From NCBI GenBank assembly GCA_019636385.1, contig JAHBXT010000002.1:1240001-1304000 (forward strand): a DNA stretch of 64,000 bases. Direction: 5' to 3'. Both the position numbers and the translations under genes were made by a program. Positions 18,732-27,705 of this stretch are shown in pieces. Each line of letters starts with the position of its first letter. Position 1 is the stretch's first letter. The notes beneath the pieces were generated by a model that worked only from the letters and a program-made list of their open reading frames with translations, was not told the origin of the DNA and did not search any database. Source of the DNA: Pirellulaceae bacterium (GTDB lineage: Bacteria; Planctomycetota; Planctomycetia; Pirellulales; Pirellulaceae).

Positions 18732-21149
18732 ATGACCAAGCGCTCGCGCCCAATCAGAATCTTGATGCTGCTGGAAAACGCATCATTCCCCGACGATACG
18801 CGCGTGCGCATGCAATCGCAAGTACTGTCCGCCGCTGGCTATGAGTTGACCGTCATCTGCCCTACGAACCGATTGGCCACGCGAAAATACGAAACAGTCG
18901 ACGGCGTGCGCGTATTTCGCTATCCGCAACCTCCCGAACTAGGCGGCCTGCTAGGCTACATGATTGAATACGGTTATTCGATTGTCATGCAGTTTCTATT
19001 GAGTCTGTTCGTCATGATGCGTGGCGGGTTTGATGCCATTCACATGCATACACCGCCGGACGTAAACGCAATCATTCCCGCATTTTACCGACTATTTGGC
19101 AAGCGGTTTATTTACGACCTGCATGATCTGTCCCCAGAGCTGTACCATGCCCAACGCCTGGGCCGTGGCAACCGGCTAGTTACTAAAGTGCTCTTGGGGT
19201 TCGAAAAGTTCGCCTCGCGAACTGCCGATCTACTGATCGCTACCAACGAAACACAACGCCAGGTTCAGATTCGTCGCTGTGGTGCTCAACCAGTTCGTTG
19301 CCACGTTGTGCGCAACGGACCCAATGAGTCATTTCTGCAAGCAAAGACTTCGGCAGCTCGGCCGAGCGGTGAGTCGCTTATCGTTATTGGCTATGTAGGC
19401 GTGATGGGTATTCAAGATGGCGTAGATTACCTGGTGCGCGCTATCGACATTGTGGTACGACAATACCGACGTGATGATTTGCGAGTTGTCTTGGTTGGCC
19501 ATGGCGCCGCCCTGAGCGAGTTGCAGGCCCTGACGCGCTCCCTGGGGCTCCAGGATATCATTACCTTCACAGGGCGAATACCTTTCGCCGACATCCCGGC
19601 CATGATCGCCGAGTTTGATATTTGTTGTACTCCAGACCCCAGCAATCCTTACAACGACAGCTGCACGACCATCAAGACTATGGAGTATATGGCTCTGGGC
19701 AAGCCCGTAGTGTGCTTTGAAACTCCAGAGAATATTAAGACGGCTGGAGCGGCGGCACTGTATGCTAAAGATAATGACATCCAACAGTACGCACGCCTCA
19801 TTAATCAGTTGATGGGCGATGTGGAGCTGCGACAGAAGTTAGGCGCTGTGGGGCGCGAAAGAATTGAAAAACAGCTTGCTTGGAAACATCAGGCCAGCCA
19901 GCTCGTGCATGCCTATGACAGTCTATTCGGCATTACGCGCAGTTGGTCCAATCGTACGCTGGAGTTGACGGCGAATTGCCAGTATTCGATCGCATCACTT
20001 CCCCAAAGTGAGCTAAACGGGACGTCAGCACACTGCGAACTTTCACAGACCGCTCATTACGCTTTTCCTGGAGAAGTTCAATCTGTGTTTGCCAGGCATC
20101 TTGCAAGCGATGTCGAGAAAACTCGCTTAAGCCTAGCGTTCCGAATGTACTATCTGCTGCGTCCGCTGATTCCCTTGTCCGTGCGTCAATTCTTGCAGCG
20201 GTCGCGACGCCAAGCGATACAGCCGATTCCGGATTGGTACACTCCGGTGACCTTCTTGCGTGAACTGAAATCGGCGGTGGATTGTGCGGAAGCTGCGGGT
20301 CATGAACAACCCGTGCTTCACCCCTGGCCGGATGGGCAGAGGTACGCCGTTTCACTTACGCACGACATCGAGACGGCGGAGGGCCAGCGCTGCGTTCGGG
20401 AGATCGTTGACATGGAGGAAAAGTATGGCTTGAAGTCTGCTTGGTATTTCGTGCCGCACAAGTATCGACTGGACCTCGGGTTGATTCGAGAATTGGTTGC
20501 CCGCGGAAACGAAATCGGCATACATGGATACAATCACGACGGGCGGTTGTTCGCCTCGCAGTCGATTTTCAATTACCGTGTGAAACACATTAATGAGGCA
20601 GGCAGGCGGTTCAATGCCACAGGCTTTCGAGCGCCGATGGTGCACCGCAATCTGCAGTGGATGCAGCAGCTAGAATTTGACTATGACGCCTCCTGCTTTG
20701 ATATCGACCCTTATCAAGCGATGCCCGGTGGTGTCGGCAGTCCATGGCCTATGATCGTGGGCAAATTAGTGGAATTGCCATACACCCTGCCACAAGACCA
20801 TACCCTGTTTGTATCACTCGGTGAGACCTGCCCTCGGATTTGGCTGCATAAGCTACAGTTGCTGCGAAGCATTTCTGGCATGGCCTTGCTGGTAACACAC
20901 CCGGATTACTTGAAAGCTGCTGTCCATCGGGAGAGTTACCTGCGACTATGCGAACATCTGTGGCAATCGCCAGAAAAATGGCTAGCTTTGCCTCATGAGA
21001 TTGCATCTTGGTGGCGGGCCCGTCAAGCAACTACGATTCTGGCTGATGGGACGCTCGCAGGTCCCGCCGCCCAACGCGGCCGAGTGACACATCTTTCAAA
21101 ACTACTGGCCGACTTGCCCGAACAGCTGGCCAGCTCATTAGTGAACTAG
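18732..21149 (+). CDS. fusion of GT4 glycosyltransferase and polysaccharide deacetylase-like domain
   Basis: 805 residues with two enzymatic modules. Residues about 10-405 are a GT-B glycosyltransferase of family 4: LENASFPDDTRVRMQS at the start, IYDLHDLSPELYHAQR, and the nucleotide-sugar region MEYMALGKPVVCFETPE. After a linker of about 100 residues, residues about 535-740 are a NodB-like deacetylase: the metal Asp is in SLTHDIE (near residue 540), the HxxxH motif is in IGIHGYNHDG (near 597), followed by GFRAPMVHRN and a C-terminal LLVTHPDY. It could extend and then de-N-acetylate a growing glycan at the cytoplasmic face. The frame is open from TTG 18714, but ATG 18732 is the better start. 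It ends the polysaccharide run. Confidence 0.85.
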   Translation: MTKRSRPIRILMLLENASFPDDTRVRMQSQVLSAAGYELTVICPTNRLATRKYETVDGVRVFRYPQPPELGGLLGYMIEYGYSIVMQFLLSLFVMMRGGFDAIHMHTPPDVNAIIPAFYRLFGKRFIYDLHDLSPELYHAQRLGRGNRLVTKVLLGFEKFASRTADLLIATNETQRQVQIRRCGAQPVRCHVVRNGPNESFLQAKTSAARPSGESLIVIGYVGVMGIQDGVDYLVRAIDIVVRQYRRDDLRVVLVGHGAALSELQALTRSLGLQDIITFTGRIPFADIPAMIAEFDICCTPDPSNPYNDSCTTIKTMEYMALGKPVVCFETPENIKTAGAAALYAKDNDIQQYARLINQLMGDVELRQKLGAVGRERIEKQLAWKHQASQLVHAYDSLFGITRSWSNRTLELTANCQYSIASLPQSELNGTSAHCELSQTAHYAFPGEVQSVFARHLASDVEKTRLSLAFRMYYLLRPLIPLSVRQFLQRSRRQAIQPIPDWYTPVTFLRELKSAVDCAEAAGHEQPVLHPWPDGQRYAVSLTHDIETAEGQRCVREIVDMEEKYGLKSAWYFVPHKYRLDLGLIRELVARGNEIGIHGYNHDGRLFASQSIFNYRVKHINEAGRRFNATGFRAPMVHRNLQWMQQLEFDYDASCFDIDPYQAMPGGVGSPWPMIVGKLVELPYTLPQDHTLFVSLGETCPRIWLHKLQLLRSISGMALLVTHPDYLKAAVHRESYLRLCEHLWQSPEKWLALPHEIASWWRARQATTILADGTLAGPAAQRGRVTHLSKLLADLPEQLASSLVN

Positions 21150-21425
21150 CGGATTGCCGAAATCAAGGCCGCGCAGTTGTCAGGTTTCCGCAGCGGATTC
21201 TTGGGCATGTGAAACCGTACTCCGTTGCCAATGCCACTGTTTCTGCCCCCCGCTTGCTCTGTCCAGCGGAATTCGGGTTGACCTGGATGATTCCCATTGA
21301 ATAGTGTCTTTCGATAGCTACGCCAGCTGACAGGTGGAAGCCAGAGTTTCTGCTTCACGCTCTTGCTAGCGTAGCAACCAGGACAGTCTCCACCGTTTAG
21401 CCCCTACCACTTAGAAAGTGACGGG

Positions 21426-24400
21426 ATGCAGGTCCAGCTTACTCGCCTAGCCATGATCATTGGCACCGCGTGTCTACTAGGATTTCATGCTACCGCTCAA
21501 GAGATCAGCCGGCCAGATGCTGAGGGCGAGGTCACGATATCAGTGCCCTCCCAGCAAATGCAGCCGCTGTTGAACGATCTTGCCGGTTGCTTGGCACAAA
21601 AAACTGCTGCCAGCACGCTGCCAGACGGCAAAATCCAGTTTTCCCGGGGGACTCAGCGGGCAATCCTCAGTTTTGATCCGCAAAACTCAGTGCTGCGCCT
21701 ATCCGGAACGGCTCAGTTGACTGCTCAAATTGCTCAGCTCTGCAGAGCTTACACTGATAACGCGGCCGGCAATTCGGCAAAAATAATTCCGCTCAATTCA
21801 GCCGGGCAAGCATGTCTGATCAAGCAAGCCGTCTTTCAGTCTCCAGAAAAAGCACCCGCATCGGGCAGTTCGCAGATTCCGTCCCAGTTGCCGTCTTTTC
21901 GAGGCTTTAGGCGCGTCCAGTTAACGGCGTCTGCCGCACAAGAAGAGTCCACGGAAAGTACCGGCGCCCCAAGCCAGGGCGACGAGGCAAAAGCCGAAGA
22001 GCTTCGCGGCCTTCCATTGCAGCAGTTTGATGGTGTGCAGGTCGAAATGTTGCCCGAAATCGATGCCATCATATTAAGGGGCCGTGACAAGCAACTGGAA
22101 GGCCTGGCAGAAATCATCAAACAGTTAGACGAAGCCAGTCGCTTGGCTGAACCGGAAATCGAAGTACTACTACTCCAGCATGTGAGTTCTCAATCGCTGG
22201 CGCCCCTCTTGCAATCGACCCAGCAGGCGGTTCTAGCTACCAGGCAAGGCCGCGTTCAAATTACTGGACTGTATCAGCCCAATGCCATCCTGCTAATCGG
22301 CTGGGGCGATGCCCTGAAGATATCCAAAGACTTAATCTCCAAGCTTGATCGTCCCGTACCACCAAGTTCGATGCTGGACGTCATACCACTGAAACATGCA
22401 GTGGCTAGCCAACTGCAAACGCAATTGCAGAGCCTGTTTCAAACGCGGACCAGTGCTGGCAGCCTATCCCCGATTATTCAATCTGCCATCGACGCGCGCA
22501 CCAATGCTTTGATCATCCATGCTGCGCCACGAGATTTAGAGGAAATACGTCAGTTGATCGTCAAGCTGGATATTCCTCGGGGCCAAGCGATGCAGCAAGC
22601 CAAAGTGTTCGAGATCCGACATAGCTTGGCCGCTGATATTGCAGCGGCACTGCGGCAAGCGGTAGCCAGTAGCACAGCAGAAGGCAGCTTACCGATCGAA
22701 TTGATCGACAAAGACGGTCAGCCTATAGCAAGCAGCAGCAGCCTGTCTGCGACGCGCATCACCGTCAACGACCGTAACAACACGTTGATCGTATCGGCAG
22801 CCCCAGAGAATTTGAACCTTATCCAACAGTTGATCGCACAACTAGACACGCCTGGCATGGTCGCCAAGATCAAAATCTTTCCCATCATTAACGCTGATGC
22901 CAGTTCGCTAGTCGAAACGTTACGATCGCTGATACCTTCGCAGAGTTCGGCCGCGACAAATTCAAGCCCACAGCTTTCGGCTTCAGCGGACGAAAGTTCG
23001 CTGGTGCCACTCCGATTCACCGTCGATGGTCGCGGCAACAACATCATCGTTGTCGGCTCTGAAGGTGATTTGAAGATTGTTGAGGCGCTGATCGTTCGCT
23101 TGGACGAAAGCGATACCATGCAGCGCAAGAGCACCGTCTACCGTCTGAAGAATGCCCCGGCAGTCGATATTGCCTTGGCCGTAAATGAGTTTCTACGCAA
23201 TAAACGACAAGTCGAGGCCGCTGCGCCCGGTGCCATCAATCCATTTGACCAATTAGAGCGCGAAGTTGTGGTTGTGCCCGAGCCCGTCCAAAACAAGTTG
23301 ATTCTCAGCGCCACCCCCAGGTACTATGACGAGATCAGTCGGTTAATCGAACAATTGGATCAGCAGCCTCCCCAGGTCATGATCCAAGTACTGATTGCCG
23401 AGATCAGCTTGGGTACGACTCACGAGTTTGGCATGGAGTTAGGACTGCAGAGTTCCGTGTTGTTTGACCGTAGTTTGCTGGGAGACTTGTTAAAGCGGAC
23501 CACCTCCACATCCACATCGACACCGGGTGGCGTCGTCACTGAGACGATTGACGAAATCGTCGCCGCCAGCAATACGCCCGGATTCAACTTCAACAATTCG
23601 CCACTCGGCAACAGCGGATCGGCAAAATCGCTTGCCAAGTCGGGAGTAGTCGGTGGCCAAGGTCTTTCCAATTTTTCGGTGGGCCGGAACAATGAGCGAC
23701 TGGGTTTCGGTGGGCTCGTCCTATCAGCGAGCAGCGAAAACGTCAGCTTCTTATTGCGAGCGCTGCAAGATTGCCGGCGACTGGAAATCCTTAGCCGACC
23801 CCAAGTCCTGACGCTCGACAACCAACAGGCGTTTATTCAAGTAGGTCAACGGATTCCACGCATCACCACCGCCAATGTGACGCAGTTTGGATTTCAGACG
23901 GGAGTCACACTTGAGAATGTCGGCTTGATCTTGGGCGTGACGCCGCGCATTAGCCCCGAAGGGAATGTGGTGATGGAGATTGACGCAGAAAAATCGAAGA
24001 TTCGCCCGGAAAGTGAGGGAATTCCCATCTCCGTTGCCCAAGACGGATCAGTCATCCGCTCGCCCATCCTCGACACCATCACCGCTCAGGCCACTGTCAG
24101 CGCTGCCGATGGCGAAACGATCATTTTGGGTGGACTGATTTCCAAGGAAACCAACAAGGTGCATCGAAAGGTACCCTGGCTGGGTGACATTCCAGTATTA
24201 AAGAATCTATTTCGCTATGAATTGGACGAGATGAATCGCAGCGAGTTGCTCATTATCCTGACGCCACACGTTATTCGCAATGAGGTCGACATGCAGCGAC
24301 TGAAGCAGGCCGAATTTGCACGAGTAAGCTGGTGCGAGGCGGATGTGTTCGACATCCATGGCGATGTTCGGTCCTATGCGGGATTGACCTCGCATTCGCT

Positions 24401-24755
24401 AGAAGGTGATCAATGGCCAATCGTCTATCCCGATGTTGATCCTCGTGGCATTCCCGCAGCTCCAGTCCAGGAAGCAATGCCCATTTCGCCGGGGACTCTC
24501 AGGCACAACGCACCGGCATCAATGCCCGCAGAGACCACACGAGCGCCAGGCTCATTGACCACAGTACTGAACGAGTTGCCAATTGCATCTTCTGCCACTG
24601 TGCCAGCCAGTTTTGCAGCTAACAATGGCCCAGAGGAGTCTTTGAAGTCGGCCGAATTTGACTCATCCAGTCTGCCAGTCCGACCCGCTGCGCTGTTTCC
24701 GTCGTCGCAAGCTCCGCTGGATCCGTTTGGCAAACCGATCGGAGCACGCCCATGA
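21426..24755 (+). CDS. secretin (GspD/PilQ-type outer-membrane channel)
   Basis: 1109 residues. A signal peptide (hydrophobic core LAMIIGTACLLGF, likely cleavage after HATA) is followed by several N-domains of the secretin_N type (for example IEVLLLQHVSSQSLAPLL and the repeated FEIRHS/IFPIINADA modules), ending with VMIQVLIAEI. The secretin barrel follows; its signature VPWLGDIPVLKNLFR lies near residue 914, followed by ELLIILTPHVI. The C-terminal 170 residues are Pro/Ala-rich and probably disordered. Such proteins form the outer-membrane pore of type II secretion or type IV pili. No other secretion gene is in the window; the next gene, a lipoprotein, overlaps by 4 nt and may be its partner. 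Confidence 0.92.
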   Translation: MQVQLTRLAMIIGTACLLGFHATAQEISRPDAEGEVTISVPSQQMQPLLNDLAGCLAQKTAASTLPDGKIQFSRGTQRAILSFDPQNSVLRLSGTAQLTAQIAQLCRAYTDNAAGNSAKIIPLNSAGQACLIKQAVFQSPEKAPASGSSQIPSQLPSFRGFRRVQLTASAAQEESTESTGAPSQGDEAKAEELRGLPLQQFDGVQVEMLPEIDAIILRGRDKQLEGLAEIIKQLDEASRLAEPEIEVLLLQHVSSQSLAPLLQSTQQAVLATRQGRVQITGLYQPNAILLIGWGDALKISKDLISKLDRPVPPSSMLDVIPLKHAVASQLQTQLQSLFQTRTSAGSLSPIIQSAIDARTNALIIHAAPRDLEEIRQLIVKLDIPRGQAMQQAKVFEIRHSLAADIAAALRQAVASSTAEGSLPIELIDKDGQPIASSSSLSATRITVNDRNNTLIVSAAPENLNLIQQLIAQLDTPGMVAKIKIFPIINADASSLVETLRSLIPSQSSAATNSSPQLSASADESSLVPLRFTVDGRGNNIIVVGSEGDLKIVEALIVRLDESDTMQRKSTVYRLKNAPAVDIALAVNEFLRNKRQVEAAAPGAINPFDQLEREVVVVPEPVQNKLILSATPRYYDEISRLIEQLDQQPPQVMIQVLIAEISLGTTHEFGMELGLQSSVLFDRSLLGDLLKRTTSTSTSTPGGVVTETIDEIVAASNTPGFNFNNSPLGNSGSAKSLAKSGVVGGQGLSNFSVGRNNERLGFGGLVLSASSENVSFLLRALQDCRRLEILSRPQVLTLDNQQAFIQVGQRIPRITTANVTQFGFQTGVTLENVGLILGVTPRISPEGNVVMEIDAEKSKIRPESEGIPISVAQDGSVIRSPILDTITAQATVSAADGETIILGGLISKETNKVHRKVPWLGDIPVLKNLFRYELDEMNRSELLIILTPHVIRNEVDMQRLKQAEFARVSWCEADVFDIHGDVRSYAGLTSHSLEGDQWPIVYPDVDPRGIPAAPVQEAMPISPGTLRHNAPASMPAETTRAPGSLTTVLNELPIASSATVPASFAANNGPEESLKSAEFDSSSLPVRPAALFPSSQAPLDPFGKPIGARP

Positions 24756-25708
24756 GCCAGTTGGTCCATTGTCAACCTGCGACTGTCGGATTGCCATTTC
24801 GACTGGCAACCATTGTCTTGACTCTGGGTGTGGTGCTGTCGTCTGGCTGTCAGTTCTCACCTAAATTCCAGGCAGATTCGCTATGGCCCTGGAAGAAACA
24901 GGAAAAGCCTCAGGTTCCCGATCGGATATTGGCCGTATGGAGCGACTCGGTGCTGCATCAACCTGGGCAACCAGGCGTGCGGGGCTTTGGTGGCAGGATT
25001 TATTTTTACAAGACGGACATCAATCAGCCCGTTACTGTGGATGGGGGCTTGGCAGTCTATGTCTTTGATGCTGATCAAGTCGATCCGCTGGATCAAAAAC
25101 CATTACGTAAGTTTGTGTATACAGCCGAACAATTCACACAGCACATGAGCCGTACGGAACTTGGTCCGTCGTATAGCGTTTGGTTACCATGGGACGAGGT
25201 TGGTGGCGCATCGCGAAAATTGAGCCTGATCGCGCGTTATGAAGGTAGTCAAGGTGGCACGACTATCTCCGAACCGGCAATTAAACTTCTGCCGGGAGTC
25301 CCCGCATCCAGCACGAAAGACCAGCCGACTGAGCTGGCCGACAGTCAATCCAATGTCAGAGTCGTCGGTCATCAGCGAGAATCACGCGAACCGGTGATCC
25401 AAGGTCCAATCCCCGGTGCCAGACCTGTGCATACAATTGACCTGCCTCCCGCATTTCACCAGCATTTGAAATCTGAGTCGACAAACTTGGGTACTCCACC
25501 CAACAACCCGAATTTAGCTCCTGGCGTCGTTCCACCGATCGCACTAAACAGTCCGCATTCACCTCAACTTCACACCACTGCCAGTCAAACTGCAGAGAAC
25601 TCTGCGCCTGATAATCCTCAGGCGGAGAATCAGCAGAAGCCGGTCAATAGTCTGGCAGATCGTCAAGCTAACCTGCGACAGGCCAGGCCACTCACACAGT
25701 CTCGCTGA
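24752..25708 (+). CDS. lipoprotein coupled to the secretin
   Basis: 318 residues. The start ATG overlaps the secretin stop (ATGA), so translation is probably coupled. A signal sequence ends in the lipobox LSSGC, with Cys33 as the lipidation site. Residues about 50-190 form a globular domain (for example LPWDEVGGASRKLSLIARYE) of unknown function; the last 130 residues are rich in Pro, Asn and Gln and probably unstructured. I do not recognise a named family, but the position suggests a pilotin-like or accessory role for the secretin; this is inference. Confidence 0.8.
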   Translation: MSQLVHCQPATVGLPFRLATIVLTLGVVLSSGCQFSPKFQADSLWPWKKQEKPQVPDRILAVWSDSVLHQPGQPGVRGFGGRIYFYKTDINQPVTVDGGLAVYVFDADQVDPLDQKPLRKFVYTAEQFTQHMSRTELGPSYSVWLPWDEVGGASRKLSLIARYEGSQGGTTISEPAIKLLPGVPASSTKDQPTELADSQSNVRVVGHQRESREPVIQGPIPGARPVHTIDLPPAFHQHLKSESTNLGTPPNNPNLAPGVVPPIALNSPHSPQLHTTASQTAENSAPDNPQAENQQKPVNSLADRQANLRQARPLTQSR

Positions 25709-25905
25709 CTGACAATTGACCTGTAGTGCAGCATTGGCCGCTCTTGTGGGGTCAGGGCGTACTGGGTTGTGTCGGCTATTTGAACCTACGGTATCATACC
25801 TAACTGGTGGTTGGCATGATTTACCAGTTGTAAGCGGGGCCAATTTATTTGCATCACACAGGCCAGAGTCATAAGGTTTGGGCTCACGACTAAGGGATCA
25901 GGATA

Positions 25906-27705
25906 ATGGAGAATTGGGAGGCGTGGCTGTCGATTTCAGTCGCGCTTAGCTTGTTGGTGGGGTTGGCTTTTCGGGTGGCTACGGCCGACGTCTTGGCGCT
26001 GATTGGCCTGGCCGCGATTATGCTGGCACAGAACGTGACGGGCACCAAGCTGCTACCATCGCCTACCGAAGCCGTTGCTGGATTTGGAAACGCGGGGCTG
26101 ATTACTGTGGCGTTGCTGTTTGCAGCGGTTGCCGGATTGGAATTTACAGGTGGGACACAACTGGCGACCGGATGGCTGCTGGATAAAGCCCGGACGCTGC
26201 GCGGAGCGCAGTTCCGATTACTTGCACCTGCGGCGATCGCCAGCGCCTTTTTGAACAACACACCAATTGTGGCGGCATTGTTGCCGGTGACAGATGATTT
26301 GAGCAAGCGTTTGAGAGTTAGCCCCAGTCGCCTGCTACTGCCACTGTCGTACGCGGTAATTCTTGGCGGACTGTGCACGCTGATGGGAACGAGCACGAAT
26401 CTAATCGTGCGGGATTTGTACGAGCAGCGATTTAACTCCAGTTTGAGCTTTTTCGCACCGGCACCGGTAGGCATTCCCGCACTGGTAGTAGTGCTCGTCT
26501 ACATGATTACCTGTTCCAGAGTACTGCTTCGCGATCGCCGACCGGCGGTGAGCGCGTCGGATGACCCCAAGCAATATACGGTCGAAGTGCAAGTAGACCC
26601 TGCTGGTCCGCTGGTTGGGAAGACTGTCGAAGAAGCCGGCTTGCGTCATCTGCCGGGCCTATACCTGGCGGAAATTCAGCGTGAAAACAATATCATCACA
26701 GCAGCCAAGCCCAGTGAGCGCTTGCTGGGTGGCGATGCGCTGATTCTAGTTGGTGCGTTAGACACTGTGGTCGATCTGCGCAAGATTCGTGGTCTGATTA
26801 GTCCCGATGATCAAGCGCGTAAGTTGCAAGTTCCGGCATGGCGAAGAACGTTGGTCGAGGCGGTCGTGAGCGCTCGCTGCTCGCTGCTGGGGAAAACGAT
26901 TCGCGAAGGCCAATTCCGCTCGCAGTTTGGTGCTGCCGTCGTGGCCGTGGCGCGTGGCGATCGCCGGTTGTCAGGCAAGATAGGCGATGTGCGGCTGGAG
27001 GTGGGCGATGTATTGCTGTTGGAGGCGGCACCATCGTTTATGCACCGCCAGCGCGAATTGCGAGATTTTATCTTGGTCAGTGCTGTAGAAAAAGCGGCAG
27101 TCCGACGGCATGATCGAGCTGCTTTGTCGGTGATTATCATGTTGGGCCTGGTGGCTGTGGCCGCACTGAATGTAGCGTCGATTTTGACCGCCTCGTTGAT
27201 TGGTGCTTTGCTGATGGTCCTGTGCCGCTGCTGCACGCAAGGCGAAGCGCTACGTAGCGTTGAATGGTCAGTGCTGATTGTGATCGGGGCAGCTATCGGC
27301 ATCGGCAATGCGCTGGATAAAAGCGGTGCAGCTTCTAGTCTGGCCAACGGATTGCTGGAATTGGCGGGCGGGAATCCGCTCTGGTCGCTGGCTGCGGTCT
27401 ATTTGGCCACCATGCTAACTACGGAACTGGTGACCAACAATGCGGCGGCAGTGTTGATGTTTTCAATAGCCACCAGCGCAGCCGCCAAGCTGGGTGTCGA
27501 CGTGACGCCGTTTGTTATCGTGGTGATGATCGCGGCATCCGCTAGTTTTCTAACGCCATTTGGATATCAGACCAACATGATGGTCTATGGTGCTGGAGCC
27601 TATCGCATTTCAGACTACGTGCGATTTGGGTTGCCGGTAACGTTGATCCTCTTTGCGCTCAGCATGGTTATCGTGCCTTGGTACTGGCCGCTAGTGAGCA
27701 AATAA
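25906..27705 (+). CDS. SLC13/DASS-family permease with two TrkA-C domains
   Basis: 599 residues. Membrane segments occupy the first 210 and last 200 residues; between them are two RCK_C/TrkA-C-like domains (YLAEIQRENNIITAAKPSER and VVAVARGDRRLSGKIGD). Signatures of the divalent anion:sodium symporter group are visible as the paired re-entrant motifs SAFLNNTPIVAALLPV with GTSTNLIV and TELVTNNAAAVLMF with GYQTNMMVYG. The substrate cannot be told from sequence: sulfate, dicarboxylate or another anion. The start ATG 25906 has ggatcaggata just upstream. The last 15 bp overlap the convergent next gene. Confidence 0.88.
   Translation: MENWEAWLSISVALSLLVGLAFRVATADVLALIGLAAIMLAQNVTGTKLLPSPTEAVAGFGNAGLITVALLFAAVAGLEFTGGTQLATGWLLDKARTLRGAQFRLLAPAAIASAFLNNTPIVAALLPVTDDLSKRLRVSPSRLLLPLSYAVILGGLCTLMGTSTNLIVRDLYEQRFNSSLSFFAPAPVGIPALVVVLVYMITCSRVLLRDRRPAVSASDDPKQYTVEVQVDPAGPLVGKTVEEAGLRHLPGLYLAEIQRENNIITAAKPSERLLGGDALILVGALDTVVDLRKIRGLISPDDQARKLQVPAWRRTLVEAVVSARCSLLGKTIREGQFRSQFGAAVVAVARGDRRLSGKIGDVRLEVGDVLLLEAAPSFMHRQRELRDFILVSAVEKAAVRRHDRAALSVIIMLGLVAVAALNVASILTASLIGALLMVLCRCCTQGEALRSVEWSVLIVIGAAIGIGNALDKSGAASSLANGLLELAGGNPLWSLAAVYLATMLTTELVTNNAAAVLMFSIATSAAAKLGVDVTPFVIVVMIAASASFLTPFGYQTNMMVYGAGAYRISDYVRFGLPVTLILFALSMVIVPWYWPLVSK

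Noticed and set aside
21146..21358. Minus-strand open frame of 70 codons before the secretin
   Set aside because: No similarity recognised and it probably spans the secretin promoter region.
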